The notes under the pieces are model-generated. The model was not told where the DNA came from. It saw only the letters and a list, made by a program, of their open reading frames with translations, and made no database searches. DNA of 46,858 nucleotides from positions 1 to 46,858 of the forward strand of contig CAIXQW010000161.1 in the NCBI GenBank assembly GCA_903921675.1, read 5' to 3'. Origin of the DNA: an uncultured bacterium (GTDB lineage Bacteria; Bacteroidota; Bacteroidia; Chitinophagales; Chitinophagaceae). This document shows positions 25,712-33,821 of this stretch, piece after piece. The translations under genes were made by a program, and so were the position numbers. Numbering within the stretch: the stretch's first letter is position 1; each line of letters begins with the position of its first letter.

Positions 25712-26170
25712 GATATATTGTTGAGGTGTTATATTGTTTTATTGTTTTAATAAAATGGAAAAAAAAATACTTAACACTAAATGACATTGAATCTTATACT
25801 AGATCTTTTAAATTAAGTAATACAATTTGGGAAATAATTATCCTATGGAATTCTTTTGCAAAAGATACAATAGGCAAACAATTTGTAAGAGCTGCTGACT
25901 CCATTTCGGCTAATATTGCTGAAGGATTTGCAAGGCATTCTAAAAAAGAAAAAGTTCATTTTTATAGAATAGCAAAAAAATCTGTAAGTGAATGTTTGGA
26001 TTGGAATCAAAAAAGCAAAGTCAGAAAATTAATTACAGATGACGAGTATAATTTAATTTTCTTAGAGCTAAAAGAATTTCCCAGGTTACTAAATACCTTA
26101 ATTAAATATACTAATCAAAAATTAAAACAATAAAAAACAATTCAACAATACATCCATATAACAATATATC
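25712..26170 (+). repeat. Complementary arms bracketing the four-helix-bundle gene (IVS-like element)
   Basis: The left arm (25712-25751) reads GATATATTGTT, a 10-base spacer, ATTGTTTT, then ATTGTTTTAAT. The reverse complement of the right arm (26121-26170) reads GATATATTGTT, a 10-base spacer, ATTGTTGA, ATTGTTTTTT, then ATTGTTTTAAT. The outer 11 bases and the inner 11 bases are exact, and the right arm has one extra ATTGTT unit. In RNA the arms could pair and loop out the gene. The stop codon of the enclosed gene lies inside the right arm. Confidence 0.7.
25726..26133 (+). CDS. Four-helix-bundle protein of the 23S rRNA intervening-sequence (IVP/S23) family
   Basis: The domain begins at YLTLNDIESYTRSFKLSN and contains GKQFVRAADSISANIAEGFAR and ECLDWNQKSKVRKL, the hallmarks of the family first found as ORFs in 23S rRNA intervening sequences and related in fold to Avd of diversity-generating retroelements. 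The molecular role is unknown. The open frame begins at GTG 25726, whose first 14 codons are AT-rich arm sequence. The natural start is ATG 25755, but nine A's (25759-25767) put it one base out of frame; with eight it would read MEKKYLTLND. The gene splits sdhA from sdhB in the same orientation and must be transcribed with them. Confidence 0.85.
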   Translation: MLYCFIVLIKWKKKYLTLNDIESYTRSFKLSNTIWEIIILWNSFAKDTIGKQFVRAADSISANIAEGFARHSKKEKVHFYRIAKKSVSECLDWNQKSKVRKLITDDEYNLIFLELKEFPRLLNTLIKYTNQKLKQ

Positions 26171-26187
26171 AATAAAACAATTCAATC

Positions 26188-26943
26188 ATGCAACATTATA
26201 CAATGAATTTAACTGTAAAAGTTTGGAGACAAGCTAACACAAATGCGCAAGGCAAATTTGAAACTTATCCAGTAAAAGATATTTCTAGCGAAATGAGTTT
26301 CTTAGAAATGATAGACGTTTTAAATGATCAATTAATTATAGAAGGTAAAGACCCTATTGCATTTGACCACGACTGCCGCGAAGGAATTTGTGGAATGTGC
26401 AGTATGTATATAGATGGTAGAGCACATGGTCCGTGGACTCAAAATACTACTTGCCAATTGCATATGCGTGCTTATAAAGATGGTGATACTATTACTATTG
26501 AGCCTTGGCGCGCAACAGCCTTTCCGGTAATCAAAGATTTGGTTGTAGATAGAACAGCATTTGACAGAATACAACAGGCTGGTGGATATATCACAGTAAA
26601 CACTGGTAATGCAGTAGATGGTAATAGTATTCCTATCGAAAAAGCAAATGCCGATGCAAGCTTTGCTGCTGCTATGTGCATTGGATGTGGTGCATGTGTG
26701 GCTGCTTGTAAAAATAGTAGCGCAATGTTGTTTACCTCTGCCAAAGTAAGCCAGTATGCTTTATTACCTCAAGGAGAAATAGAGCGCAGTACCCGCGTAC
26801 TTAATATGGTGGCACAAATGGATAAAGAAGGTTTTGGTAGCTGCACCAATACTGGCGCTTGCGAAGCTGAATGTCCTAAAGGAATTTCTATCAGCAATAT
26901 TGCTCGCTTAAATAGAGAGTATATAAATGCGAGTTTATCTTAA
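26188..26943 (+). CDS. sdhB: Succinate dehydrogenase iron-sulfur subunit
   Basis: A 251-residue electron-transfer subunit linking SdhA to SdhC. The [2Fe-2S] ligands are in [11 protein letters not shown] (Cys63, Cys68, Cys71) and Cys89. The C-terminal ferredoxin domain has [11 protein letters not shown] (Cys164, 167, 170, 174) and [14 protein letters not shown] (Cys219, 225, 229) for the [4Fe-4S] and [3Fe-4S] clusters. All ligands are present, so the operon should be functional despite the insertion upstream. The start could be ATG 26188 or the in-frame ATG 26203. Confidence 0.94.
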   Translation: MQHYTMNLTVKVWRQANTNAQGKFETYPVKDISSEMSFLEMIDVLNDQLIIEGKDPIAFDHDCREGICGMCSMYIDGRAHGPWTQNTTCQLHMRAYKDGDTITIEPWRATAFPVIKDLVVDRTAFDRIQQAGGYITVNTGNAVDGNSIPIEKANADASFAAAMCIGCGACVAACKNSSAMLFTSAKVSQYALLPQGEIERSTRVLNMVAQMDKEGFGSCTNTGACEAECPKGISISNIARLNREYINASLS

Positions 26944-26964
26944 AATTTATTTTCTATTTCATTC

Positions 26965-26998
26965 AAAACTCAATCTATTGCAGATTGAGTTTTTTTTT
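26965..26998 (+). terminator. Terminator of the sdhCAB operon
   Basis: AAAACTCAATCT (26965-26976) and AGATTGAGTTTT (26982-26993) form a 12-bp stem with the loop ATTGC and a run of T's, 22 bases after the sdhB stop. Confidence 0.9.
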
Positions 26999-27052
26999 GC
27001 CGTTTAACCAATTTCTAAAATTTAATATATTTAAAATATCTACTTTCACACC

Positions 27053-27769
27053 ATGAAAAAAATAACAACATTATTATTTATTCTGGCTAGCCACTTGGCC
27101 AATGCGCAAATCAATTTAAAATTAAATGTACAACCTGGTTTTAAAATGAAAGGTGTGTACGATATGACAATGAAGATGAGTATGATGGGTAAAAAAATGG
27201 ATATGCATGCATTGTATTATATATCTGGTATAGCTAATAATACAAATGATAAAAAAGAAACTGAATGGACTTTTATTGTAGATAGTTTAATTATGGATAG
27301 CAAGCAAGGCAAAGAGGTGCATCATATTAACTCTAATGATCCTAAAACAATGCAAGATGCACCAAGCAAAATAACAGATGCTGTAGGAAAAAAAATATTG
27401 GTGATGGTAGATGAATTTGGAAATGTGAAAAACATGGAAAACAAAGATGAATCTGCCATGATTATCAAGTCTTTATTTATACAATTTGCTGGAAAAGAAA
27501 TTGCAAAAAAAGAAAAATGGAATAAAGAAACAGCCATGGATGTAATGGGACAATCTTTTACGTCTAATACAGAATTTAGTATAGATGCAGAAGATGCAAA
27601 TACCTATTGCATTACAGGTAGTGCTAGTAATGAAATGATGGAAGATCCAATTGTTACAAAATATATTGTAGATAAAAAAACAGGTTTGATACAATCATGC
27701 AGTTCTGAAGTTGAAATGAAAATGATGGGAAGTATTAAAACAAATGTGCAATACAAAGCTCAGTGGTAA
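27053..27769 (+). CDS. Secreted hypothetical protein (DUF6263-like)
   Basis: A 238-residue protein with a signal peptide (1-18, ending LANAQ). The mature part is beta-rich and notably Met-rich near the N terminus (MKGVYDMTMKMSMMGKKMDMH) and near the C terminus (VEMKMMGS). The layout of a two-lobed beta protein with the phrase VDEFGNVKNMENK resembles DUF6263-type periplasmic proteins of Bacteroidota, but the match is from memory and weak. The Met clusters might bind copper; this is speculation. It has its own start region after the sdh terminator. Confidence 0.65.
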   Translation: MKKITTLLFILASHLANAQINLKLNVQPGFKMKGVYDMTMKMSMMGKKMDMHALYYISGIANNTNDKKETEWTFIVDSLIMDSKQGKEVHHINSNDPKTMQDAPSKITDAVGKKILVMVDEFGNVKNMENKDESAMIIKSLFIQFAGKEIAKKEKWNKETAMDVMGQSFTSNTEFSIDAEDANTYCITGSASNEMMEDPIVTKYIVDKKTGLIQSCSSEVEMKMMGSIKTNVQYKAQW

Positions 27770-27822
27770 TTCTATTTTACCTATTATTTAAATTGTATTC
27801 AATCAAAACTATATTTTAAAAA

Positions 27823-28833
27823 TTGGACTCCCTATCACACGTTGTAATTGGCGCTGCCATTGGTGAAACACTTTTAGGAAAAAAAATTGGTAGATGGGGA
27901 ATGCTACTTGGTGCTATTGCCAAAAGTATGCCCGACTTCGATTTGTTTTATACAGGCCTGCAAGACCCGCGTGCCTATATGTGTCAGCACAGAGCACATA
28001 CGCATAGTTTATTGATAGAAGCCTTATATGCTATACCAATTGCATTTTTATTTGTAAAATTATTTAGGAATAAAGTTTCATTTAGCCGAATGCTAGTGTT
28101 TATGCTTGCATGTCTTTGGGGACATTCTTTGTTAGACTGGTGTACCAATTTTGGCACACAACTATTATTACCGTTTACCAATAAAGGATACTCTTTAAAT
28201 ACAATTGCAATAGTAGATTTATTATTTACGCTGCCAATGTTAGTATTAACTATTATTGCATTAATTACTGGCAATAAAAACCGCAGATATAAGTTATCTA
28301 AAGTTACATTAGCTTATTGCACGTTGTATATATGCTTTACATTTTACAACAAAAGCCAAGCAAATACCATCGCTAATCAATCTATCCAACAAAATCATAT
28401 ACCAGCTACTGCACATATCACTAACCCTACGATGCTGAATAATATTTTGTGGTATGTATTGGCGAGTAATGATAGTACTATTTTTATTGGCGAGTATAGT
28501 TTGCTACATAAATCAAGACCAATTACATGGCAGAGTTATCCGCGTAATATTGCATTGATGAATGCAAGCAAAAGCAAAGAAGATGTGGCGCGCATCAAAT
28601 GGTTTGGCGACCCTTACACCATTGCAACAGCCAATGGCGATACGCTTAATATGTATGCTGTAAAATTTGGCAGAACCAATATGAAAGAAACAGAACTGCA
28701 AAAAACTTTTATATTTCATTACAAACTATTTCAGCAAAATGGTGTTTGGCAAATGGGTATGGAAGAACCAAATCAAGAAAATGCAAACCTCAAAGAAGGC
28801 TTTATGGATTTGTGGAGTAGAATATTTTATTAA
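27823..28833 (+). CDS. Membrane-bound metal-dependent hydrolase family (YdjM/DUF457-like)
   Basis: A 336-residue protein. The N-terminal DSLSHVVIGAAIGE and the later MPDFD and HRAHTHSLL are the metal-site signatures of the YdjM family, followed by about four membrane helices (near 75-90, 95-112, 128-148 and 156-172). The soluble C-terminal half (about 175-336) is an extra domain seen in Bacteroidota members. The start codon is TTG at 27823, directly before the conserved DSLSH, with no ATG nearby. The reaction catalysed is unknown. Confidence 0.8.
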   Translation: MDSLSHVVIGAAIGETLLGKKIGRWGMLLGAIAKSMPDFDLFYTGLQDPRAYMCQHRAHTHSLLIEALYAIPIAFLFVKLFRNKVSFSRMLVFMLACLWGHSLLDWCTNFGTQLLLPFTNKGYSLNTIAIVDLLFTLPMLVLTIIALITGNKNRRYKLSKVTLAYCTLYICFTFYNKSQANTIANQSIQQNHIPATAHITNPTMLNNILWYVLASNDSTIFIGEYSLLHKSRPITWQSYPRNIALMNASKSKEDVARIKWFGDPYTIATANGDTLNMYAVKFGRTNMKETELQKTFIFHYKLFQQNGVWQMGMEEPNQENANLKEGFMDLWSRIFY

Positions 28834-29004
28834 CTATTTGGTTCACCATCTTTTTATTTCTAAATTTTTGAATATAGATTACAAAATTTAAAAAGTAGTT
28901 CTTCTTCTAAATATTTTTCAGTACCTTATTTGTTATTGTTAACAATGAAATTGAATGCAGCTTACTAACTTTTTATTTCGGTGAAAATAGATTGGTCAAT
29001 AAGT

Positions 29005-29038
29005 AAAAGCCCTTTGCTGAAATATCAACAAAGGGCTT
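29005..29038 (-). terminator. Terminator of the ileS/DksA-like operon
   Basis: AAGCCCTTTGCTGA (29007-29020) and TCAACAAAGGGCTT (29025-29038) form a 14-bp stem with one mismatch and the loop AATA. On the minus strand a TTTT tract follows. It lies just beyond the end of the minus-strand DksA-like gene. The rest of the 228-base gap 28834-29061 holds nothing recognisable. Confidence 0.8.
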
Positions 29039-29061
29039 CATTTATTTAATTTTATTTCTTT

Positions 29062-30294
29062 CTATCTAGCATTTTTTGCTTCCATGCTTAATGTAGCATG
29101 TGGCACTGCTTTCAATCGGTTTTCTTCAATCAATTTGCCTGTAGCACGGCATACACCATAAGTTTTGTTTTCTACACGGCCCAATGCTTGCTCTAGTTTT
29201 TCTACCAAAGTAATTTGGCGGCTAGCTAATTGGTTTAGCATTTCTCTATCTTGGCTTGCACTGCCATCTTCCATACTTGCAAATTTGTTTTCGGTATCTT
29301 CTGTACCTGCTTCATTTTTGCGAGTAATAATGCCCTGTAAAAAATCTAATTCTTTACGAGCTACGCCTAATTTTTTAATAATTACTTCTTTAAATTCTCC
29401 TAATTTTTCATCGCTATATCTAAAGCGTGGAGCAGCGTCATCTAAGGTATCCAACAAACTACGGTTGTAGCTAGGACTTACTTCTATTACAGCTGGCACT
29501 TCTTTTTCGCGGCGTTTCATTTCGCTAGTTACTCTATGTGCAATTACAGTATCTACACTTTGCGGAAATTTTTCTGCAATTGTTTTCTTAGGTTTTACTT
29601 CGCTGATAGAAGCTTCTATTATTCTTTTTACAGGCTCTTGCGGTCTGTAGCTTTGTACCATTTTTCTAGCAGGAACCTTTTTTGGTTTTGGTTCTGGCTT
29701 CGGTTTTGGTTCTTTTGCAACTTTAGCTGGCTTTTCAGCTTTTGCAGGCTTTGCAGCCCTTTTTACTTTTACAGAAGCTACTTTAGCAATTGGTTTTACA
29801 GGTGATTTTGCCACAGTTTTTGCAGGCGCTGCTTTTTTAACAACTGGTTTTGCTGATGCTTTTGCCACAGGTTTTGCAGGCGCTGCCTTTTTAGCAACTG
29901 GTTTTGCTAGGGCTTTTGCCACAGGTTTTGCAGGTGCTGCCTTTTTAGCAACTGGTTTTGCTAGGGCTTTTGCCACAGGTTTTGCAGGTGCTGCCTTTTT
30001 AGCAACTGATTTTGCTGGGGCTTTTGCCACAGGTTTTATAGGTGTTTTACTTGTTGGTTTTGCCACTGATTTTTTTGGTGCTGGTTTTGGAGCGCTTTTA
30101 GGCGCTGGTTTAGGTGCCGGTTTAGCAGGAGCTTTGGCGGCTGGCTTTGCTGCTGCTTTTTTTGCAACAGGTTTTACAGAGGCTTTAGGTGCTGGTTTTG
30201 CAGAAGGTTTTACTGCTTTAGCAGCTGGCTTAGCTGGAGCAGCTTTCTTTGCTGTAGCTGCTTTTTTTGCGGGAACATTTTTTTTTGTTGCCAT
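29062..30294 (-). CDS. TraR/DksA-like protein with long histone H1-like Ala/Lys/Pro tail
   Basis: A 410-residue protein. Residues 1 to about 205 are almost entirely Ala, Lys and Pro (repeats such as KPVAKKAAPAKPVAKA), a basic, disordered tail like bacterial histone H1-like proteins. About 275-410 form a DksA-like coiled-coil and C-terminal region (EFKEVIIKKLGVARKELDFL; LNQLASRQITLVEKLEQALGRVENKTYGVC). The normal four-Cys zinc finger is degenerate: only YGVCRATGKLI keeps a Cys, and the CxxC partners are missing, a feature I associate with Bacteroidota homologues. It may bind RNA polymerase and nucleic acid. The gene follows ileS by 10 bases and is probably co-transcribed with it. Confidence 0.85.
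   Translation of the reverse strand: MATKKNVPAKKAATAKKAAPAKPAAKAVKPSAKPAPKASVKPVAKKAAAKPAAKAPAKPAPKPAPKSAPKPAPKKSVAKPTSKTPIKPVAKAPAKSVAKKAAPAKPVAKALAKPVAKKAAPAKPVAKALAKPVAKKAAPAKPVAKASAKPVVKKAAPAKTVAKSPVKPIAKVASVKVKRAAKPAKAEKPAKVAKEPKPKPEPKPKKVPARKMVQSYRPQEPVKRIIEASISEVKPKKTIAEKFPQSVDTVIAHRVTSEMKRREKEVPAVIEVSPSYNRSLLDTLDDAAPRFRYSDEKLGEFKEVIIKKLGVARKELDFLQGIITRKNEAGTEDTENKFASMEDGSASQDREMLNQLASRQITLVEKLEQALGRVENKTYGVCRATGKLIEENRLKAVPHATLSMEAKNAR
29804..30038 (-). repeat. 54-bp tandem repeats inside the Ala/Lys/Pro tail
   Basis: The block GCTTTTGCCACAGG (plus strand) recurs at 29858, 29912, 29966 and 30020, with a variant at 29804, each exactly 54 bases apart. This encodes an 18-residue unit (core KPVAKKAAPAKPVAKA). 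The three central copies are nearly identical in DNA, which indicates recent expansion and possible length variation between strains. Confidence 0.85.
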
Positions 30295-30304
30295 ATTTAA
30301 TACC

Positions 30305-33300
30305 TTATTGTTTAGTGATTAATACTTTTGTTTTATACTCATTTACTTCTATTTCTTCACCATCTACAATAGAAGCATAAAACTCTAACCTATCGGCCAA
30401 AATCTCCGAGCAAATGTAAGCGTTAAATTTATCAACTGATGCAATTAGCTCGTTAGTTTCCAACATTTTTACCACGATTCTATCCGTTACATCCAATCCT
30501 GAATCCTTGCGAATACCTTGGATTTTATTGACAATTTCTCTTGCCAAACCTTCTTGGATTAAATCTTCATTTAGTATAATATCTAATGCCACGGTAATGT
30601 TATTGCTAGTGGCCACACTCCAGCCAGGAATATCATTTGCACTAATTTCTACTTCTTCTGCAGAAATAGCAATTAGTTCTCCTTTTACATCTATTACAAT
30701 AGTTTTATTTTTCTCTAACTCATTGATTTGACCTTGGTTAAAGTTAGATATAACAGCTGCCGCATCTTTCATTTTAGCACCTAGCTTAGCGCCTAACAAT
30801 TTAAAATTTGGTTTTATTTTTTTACTAATCGTACTATCCGATTCTGTTACGTATACAATTTCTTTAATATTTGTTTCTGCCTTTATCAATCCTTCTACAT
30901 GCTGCAATTGATTTTGCATGGTACCATTCAAAACAGGAATCATTATTTTTTGTAGTGGCTGACGAACTTTATGTTTTTCTTTTTTACGAATAGATAATAC
31001 CAAGCTACATACTTCTTGCGCTAAATACATCTGTTCTTCCAAATTTACATCAATTGCATTTTTATCGCTTTTTGGAAATTCAGCCAAATGAACACTGCTT
31101 ACATTTTCTTTATTTGTAACAGTATTTAAATTGCTAAACATCCAATCAGCAAAAAATGGTGCAATTGGTGCCATCAATTTACTTAATGCAATTAGGCATT
31201 CGTATAACGTTTGATAAGCAGCTATTTTATCCTGCACATATTCTCCGCGCCAAAATCTTTTACGGCTAAGGCGTACATGCCAATTGCTCAAATGCAAATC
31301 TACAAACTCTTGTATAGCGCGTGCTGCACGCGTTGGCTCGAAGTCGTCACAATGCTCTGTTACTTCTTTTATTAGCGAATTTAATTTGCTTATAACCCAT
31401 CTGTCTATTTCTGGTCTGTCAGCCAAAGAAATTTTATCCTCCGCATAGCTAAAGCCATCAACATTAGCATACAATGCAAAGAAAGAATAAGTATTAAACA
31501 AGGTACCAAAGAACTTGCGTTGCACTTCTTGTATACCTGCCATATCAAATTTTACACTATCCCAAGGGCTGGCATTGCTTACCAAATACCATCTTGTAGC
31601 ATCTGCACTGTATTTTTCGATGGTTGTAAAAGGGTCAACTACATTGCCAAGGCGCTTACTCATTTTGTTGCCGTTTTTATCTAGCACCAAACCATTACTT
31701 ACTACAGTTTTATAAGCAACATTATCAAACAACATTACAGCCAAAGCATGCAAAGTATAAAACCAACCGCGTGTTTGGTCAACACCTTCAGCAATAAAAT
31801 CTGCAGGATACTGCTTCCAAGCATCTGCATCGCCAGCTTTTAGTTTTTCTGCATACGCTATGCCCCATTGTGCATAAGGCATAGCACCACTATCAAACCA
31901 TACGTCTATTAAATCTGGCTCGCGGCGCATCGGCTCACCTTTGCTACTTACCAATATTACATCGTCTACATAAGGCTTATGTAAATCTAAAATGCCATCA
32001 TGTAAGTAATGTTTGTTTACATCGCCACCCAATACTTCGCTGGCTTTTTTAATTTCTGCATGCAATTCGGCAATACTACCAATGCACTTTTCTTCGGTGC
32101 CATCTTCGTTTCTCCAAATTGGCAAAGGTGTTCCCCAATATCTGCTGCGGCTAAGATTCCAATCAACCATATTCTCCAACCAATTGCCAAATCTACCTTC
32201 GCCAGTAGCTTTTGGCTTCCAGTTGATAGTAGTATTCAATTCTACCATTCTATCTTTTACGGCAGTAGTTTTTATAAACCATGCATCTAGCGGATAATAA
32301 ATAATTGGTTTATCTGTGCGCCAACAATGGGGATAATTATGGTCGTACTTCTCTACCTTAAACGCATGCCCACTTATTTTTAATGCAATGCAGATATCTA
32401 CATTGACATCTTTATACTCTTTTTCATCTTTGTAATTTTTTACAAATCTACCAGTATACTCTCCTGTACCTTCTACAAATTTTCCTTCTCTATCTACTAA
32501 GGTTAATATACCTAAATTATTTTTTTGTCCTACGCGGTAATCATCTGCTCCAAATGCAGGAGCTGTATGCACAATACCTGTACCATCTTCTGTGGTTACA
32601 AAATCGCCAAGCACTACTTTAAATGGATCGCCTTCTATTACTTCAAATTTATTGCTTTCGAAAGGCAATAATTGCTTGTAGCGCAAGCCTTCTAATTGGC
32701 TACCTTTTAATAAGCAAAGTACTTCGAAAGGAATATTTTTTTGCTCTGGAGTGTAGCTATCCATATCAATAGCTTCTGCATCCGTTTTAAAATATTTAGA
32801 TAATAATGCTTCTGCAAGAATTACAAACTGCAACTCGTGTGTGTATGGGTTAAATGTTTTTACAACTGCATAGTTGATATTTGCGCCTACTGTTAATCCA
32901 AGGTTGGATGGTAATGTCCAAGGAGTGGTAGTCCATGCTAAGAAGCCAACTTTGGTGCTTTCTGTAGCTACAAATTTGCCCCTGCTTTCTTGAATAGCTT
33001 CATCTATTAATAATTGTGTTCCATGGTTGGCATTTACCTCGCAAGCTAATTCAAATAAAACAGTAGCACTTGTATCTTTTACATCTTTGTAGCAACCCGG
33101 TTGGTTTAATTCGTGGCTACTCAAACCTGTACCTGCTGCAGGGCTGTATGGCTGAATGCTTACACTTTTATACAATAGTTTTTTAGCATGCAATTCTTTT
33201 AAGCACCACCACAATGTTTCTACATAGTCATTTTCGTAGGTTACATAAGGCTCATCTAGGTTAACCCAATAGCCCATTTTTTGCGTGATGTCGCTCCACA

Positions 33301-33697
33301 AATCGCGGTAACGCATGACTACTTCGCGGCATTTTTTATTATAATCTTCTACAGATATTTTAGTACCAATATCTTCTTTGGTAATGCCCAATTCTTTTTC
33401 TACACCCAGCTCTACTGGTAAACCATGCGTATCCCAGCCTGCCTTACGCGATACCTGAAAACCTTGCATGGTTTTATATCTACAAAATAAATCTTTAATG
33501 GTACGGCTAATAACATGATGAATACCAGGTAACCCATTGGCGCTTGGCGGGCCTTCGTAAAATACAAAAGTAGGCATGCCATTGCGTTCATCTATACTTT
33601 GCTGAAATGTATTATTTTGTAACCAATTTGCACCTACTTCTTTTTCTATGGTAGGCATGTTTAAATTAGGTAAATTATTATATTTTATTGTACTCAT
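30305..33697 (-). CDS. ileS: Isoleucyl-tRNA synthetase
   Basis: A 1130-residue class I aminoacyl-tRNA synthetase, the length of the long bacterial/eukaryote-like form usual in Bacteroidota. The ATP site is formed by the HIGH-type motif GLPGIHHV (Gly58-Ile-His-His61) and KMSKR (residues 678-682). The CP1 editing domain (about 190-410) contains LAWTTTPWTLPSNLGL. The anticodon-binding region includes VDLHLSNWHVRLSRKRFW. It ligates isoleucine to tRNA-Ile in the cytoplasm. It is the first gene of a two-gene operon with the DksA-like gene. Confidence 0.95.
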   Translation of the reverse strand: MSTIKYNNLPNLNMPTIEKEVGANWLQNNTFQQSIDERNGMPTFVFYEGPPSANGLPGIHHVISRTIKDLFCRYKTMQGFQVSRKAGWDTHGLPVELGVEKELGITKEDIGTKISVEDYNKKCREVVMRYRDLWSDITQKMGYWVNLDEPYVTYENDYVETLWWCLKELHAKKLLYKSVSIQPYSPAAGTGLSSHELNQPGCYKDVKDTSATVLFELACEVNANHGTQLLIDEAIQESRGKFVATESTKVGFLAWTTTPWTLPSNLGLTVGANINYAVVKTFNPYTHELQFVILAEALLSKYFKTDAEAIDMDSYTPEQKNIPFEVLCLLKGSQLEGLRYKQLLPFESNKFEVIEGDPFKVVLGDFVTTEDGTGIVHTAPAFGADDYRVGQKNNLGILTLVDREGKFVEGTGEYTGRFVKNYKDEKEYKDVNVDICIALKISGHAFKVEKYDHNYPHCWRTDKPIIYYPLDAWFIKTTAVKDRMVELNTTINWKPKATGEGRFGNWLENMVDWNLSRSRYWGTPLPIWRNEDGTEEKCIGSIAELHAEIKKASEVLGGDVNKHYLHDGILDLHKPYVDDVILVSSKGEPMRREPDLIDVWFDSGAMPYAQWGIAYAEKLKAGDADAWKQYPADFIAEGVDQTRGWFYTLHALAVMLFDNVAYKTVVSNGLVLDKNGNKMSKRLGNVVDPFTTIEKYSADATRWYLVSNASPWDSVKFDMAGIQEVQRKFFGTLFNTYSFFALYANVDGFSYAEDKISLADRPEIDRWVISKLNSLIKEVTEHCDDFEPTRAARAIQEFVDLHLSNWHVRLSRKRFWRGEYVQDKIAAYQTLYECLIALSKLMAPIAPFFADWMFSNLNTVTNKENVSSVHLAEFPKSDKNAIDVNLEEQMYLAQEVCSLVLSIRKKEKHKVRQPLQKIMIPVLNGTMQNQLQHVEGLIKAETNIKEIVYVTESDSTISKKIKPNFKLLGAKLGAKMKDAAAVISNFNQGQINELEKNKTIVIDVKGELIAISAEEVEISANDIPGWSVATSNNITVALDIILNEDLIQEGLAREIVNKIQGIRKDSGLDVTDRIVVKMLETNELIASVDKFNAYICSEILADRLEFYASIVDGEEIEVNEYKTKVLITKQ

Positions 33698-33821
33698 TGC
33701 TTTGCTAAAAATGTGCGCTAAGGTACATAAAAATGGGGATGGGAGGATATTTTTAAATTAGAGAATTTATAACAATGATTTAGAAATAAATGTAGCTCAA
33801 AAGCAATTGTACTATTAATTT

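Noticed and set aside
25726-26133. Diversity-generating retroelement suggested by the Avd-like fold
   Set aside because: There is no reverse transcriptase, template repeat or variable repeat in the window. The family match is to IVP/S23 proteins.
29536-29805. Phe/Trp-rich plus-strand ORFs over the DksA-like gene
   Set aside because: They are the antisense reading of Ala/Lys/Pro codons and have no independent support.
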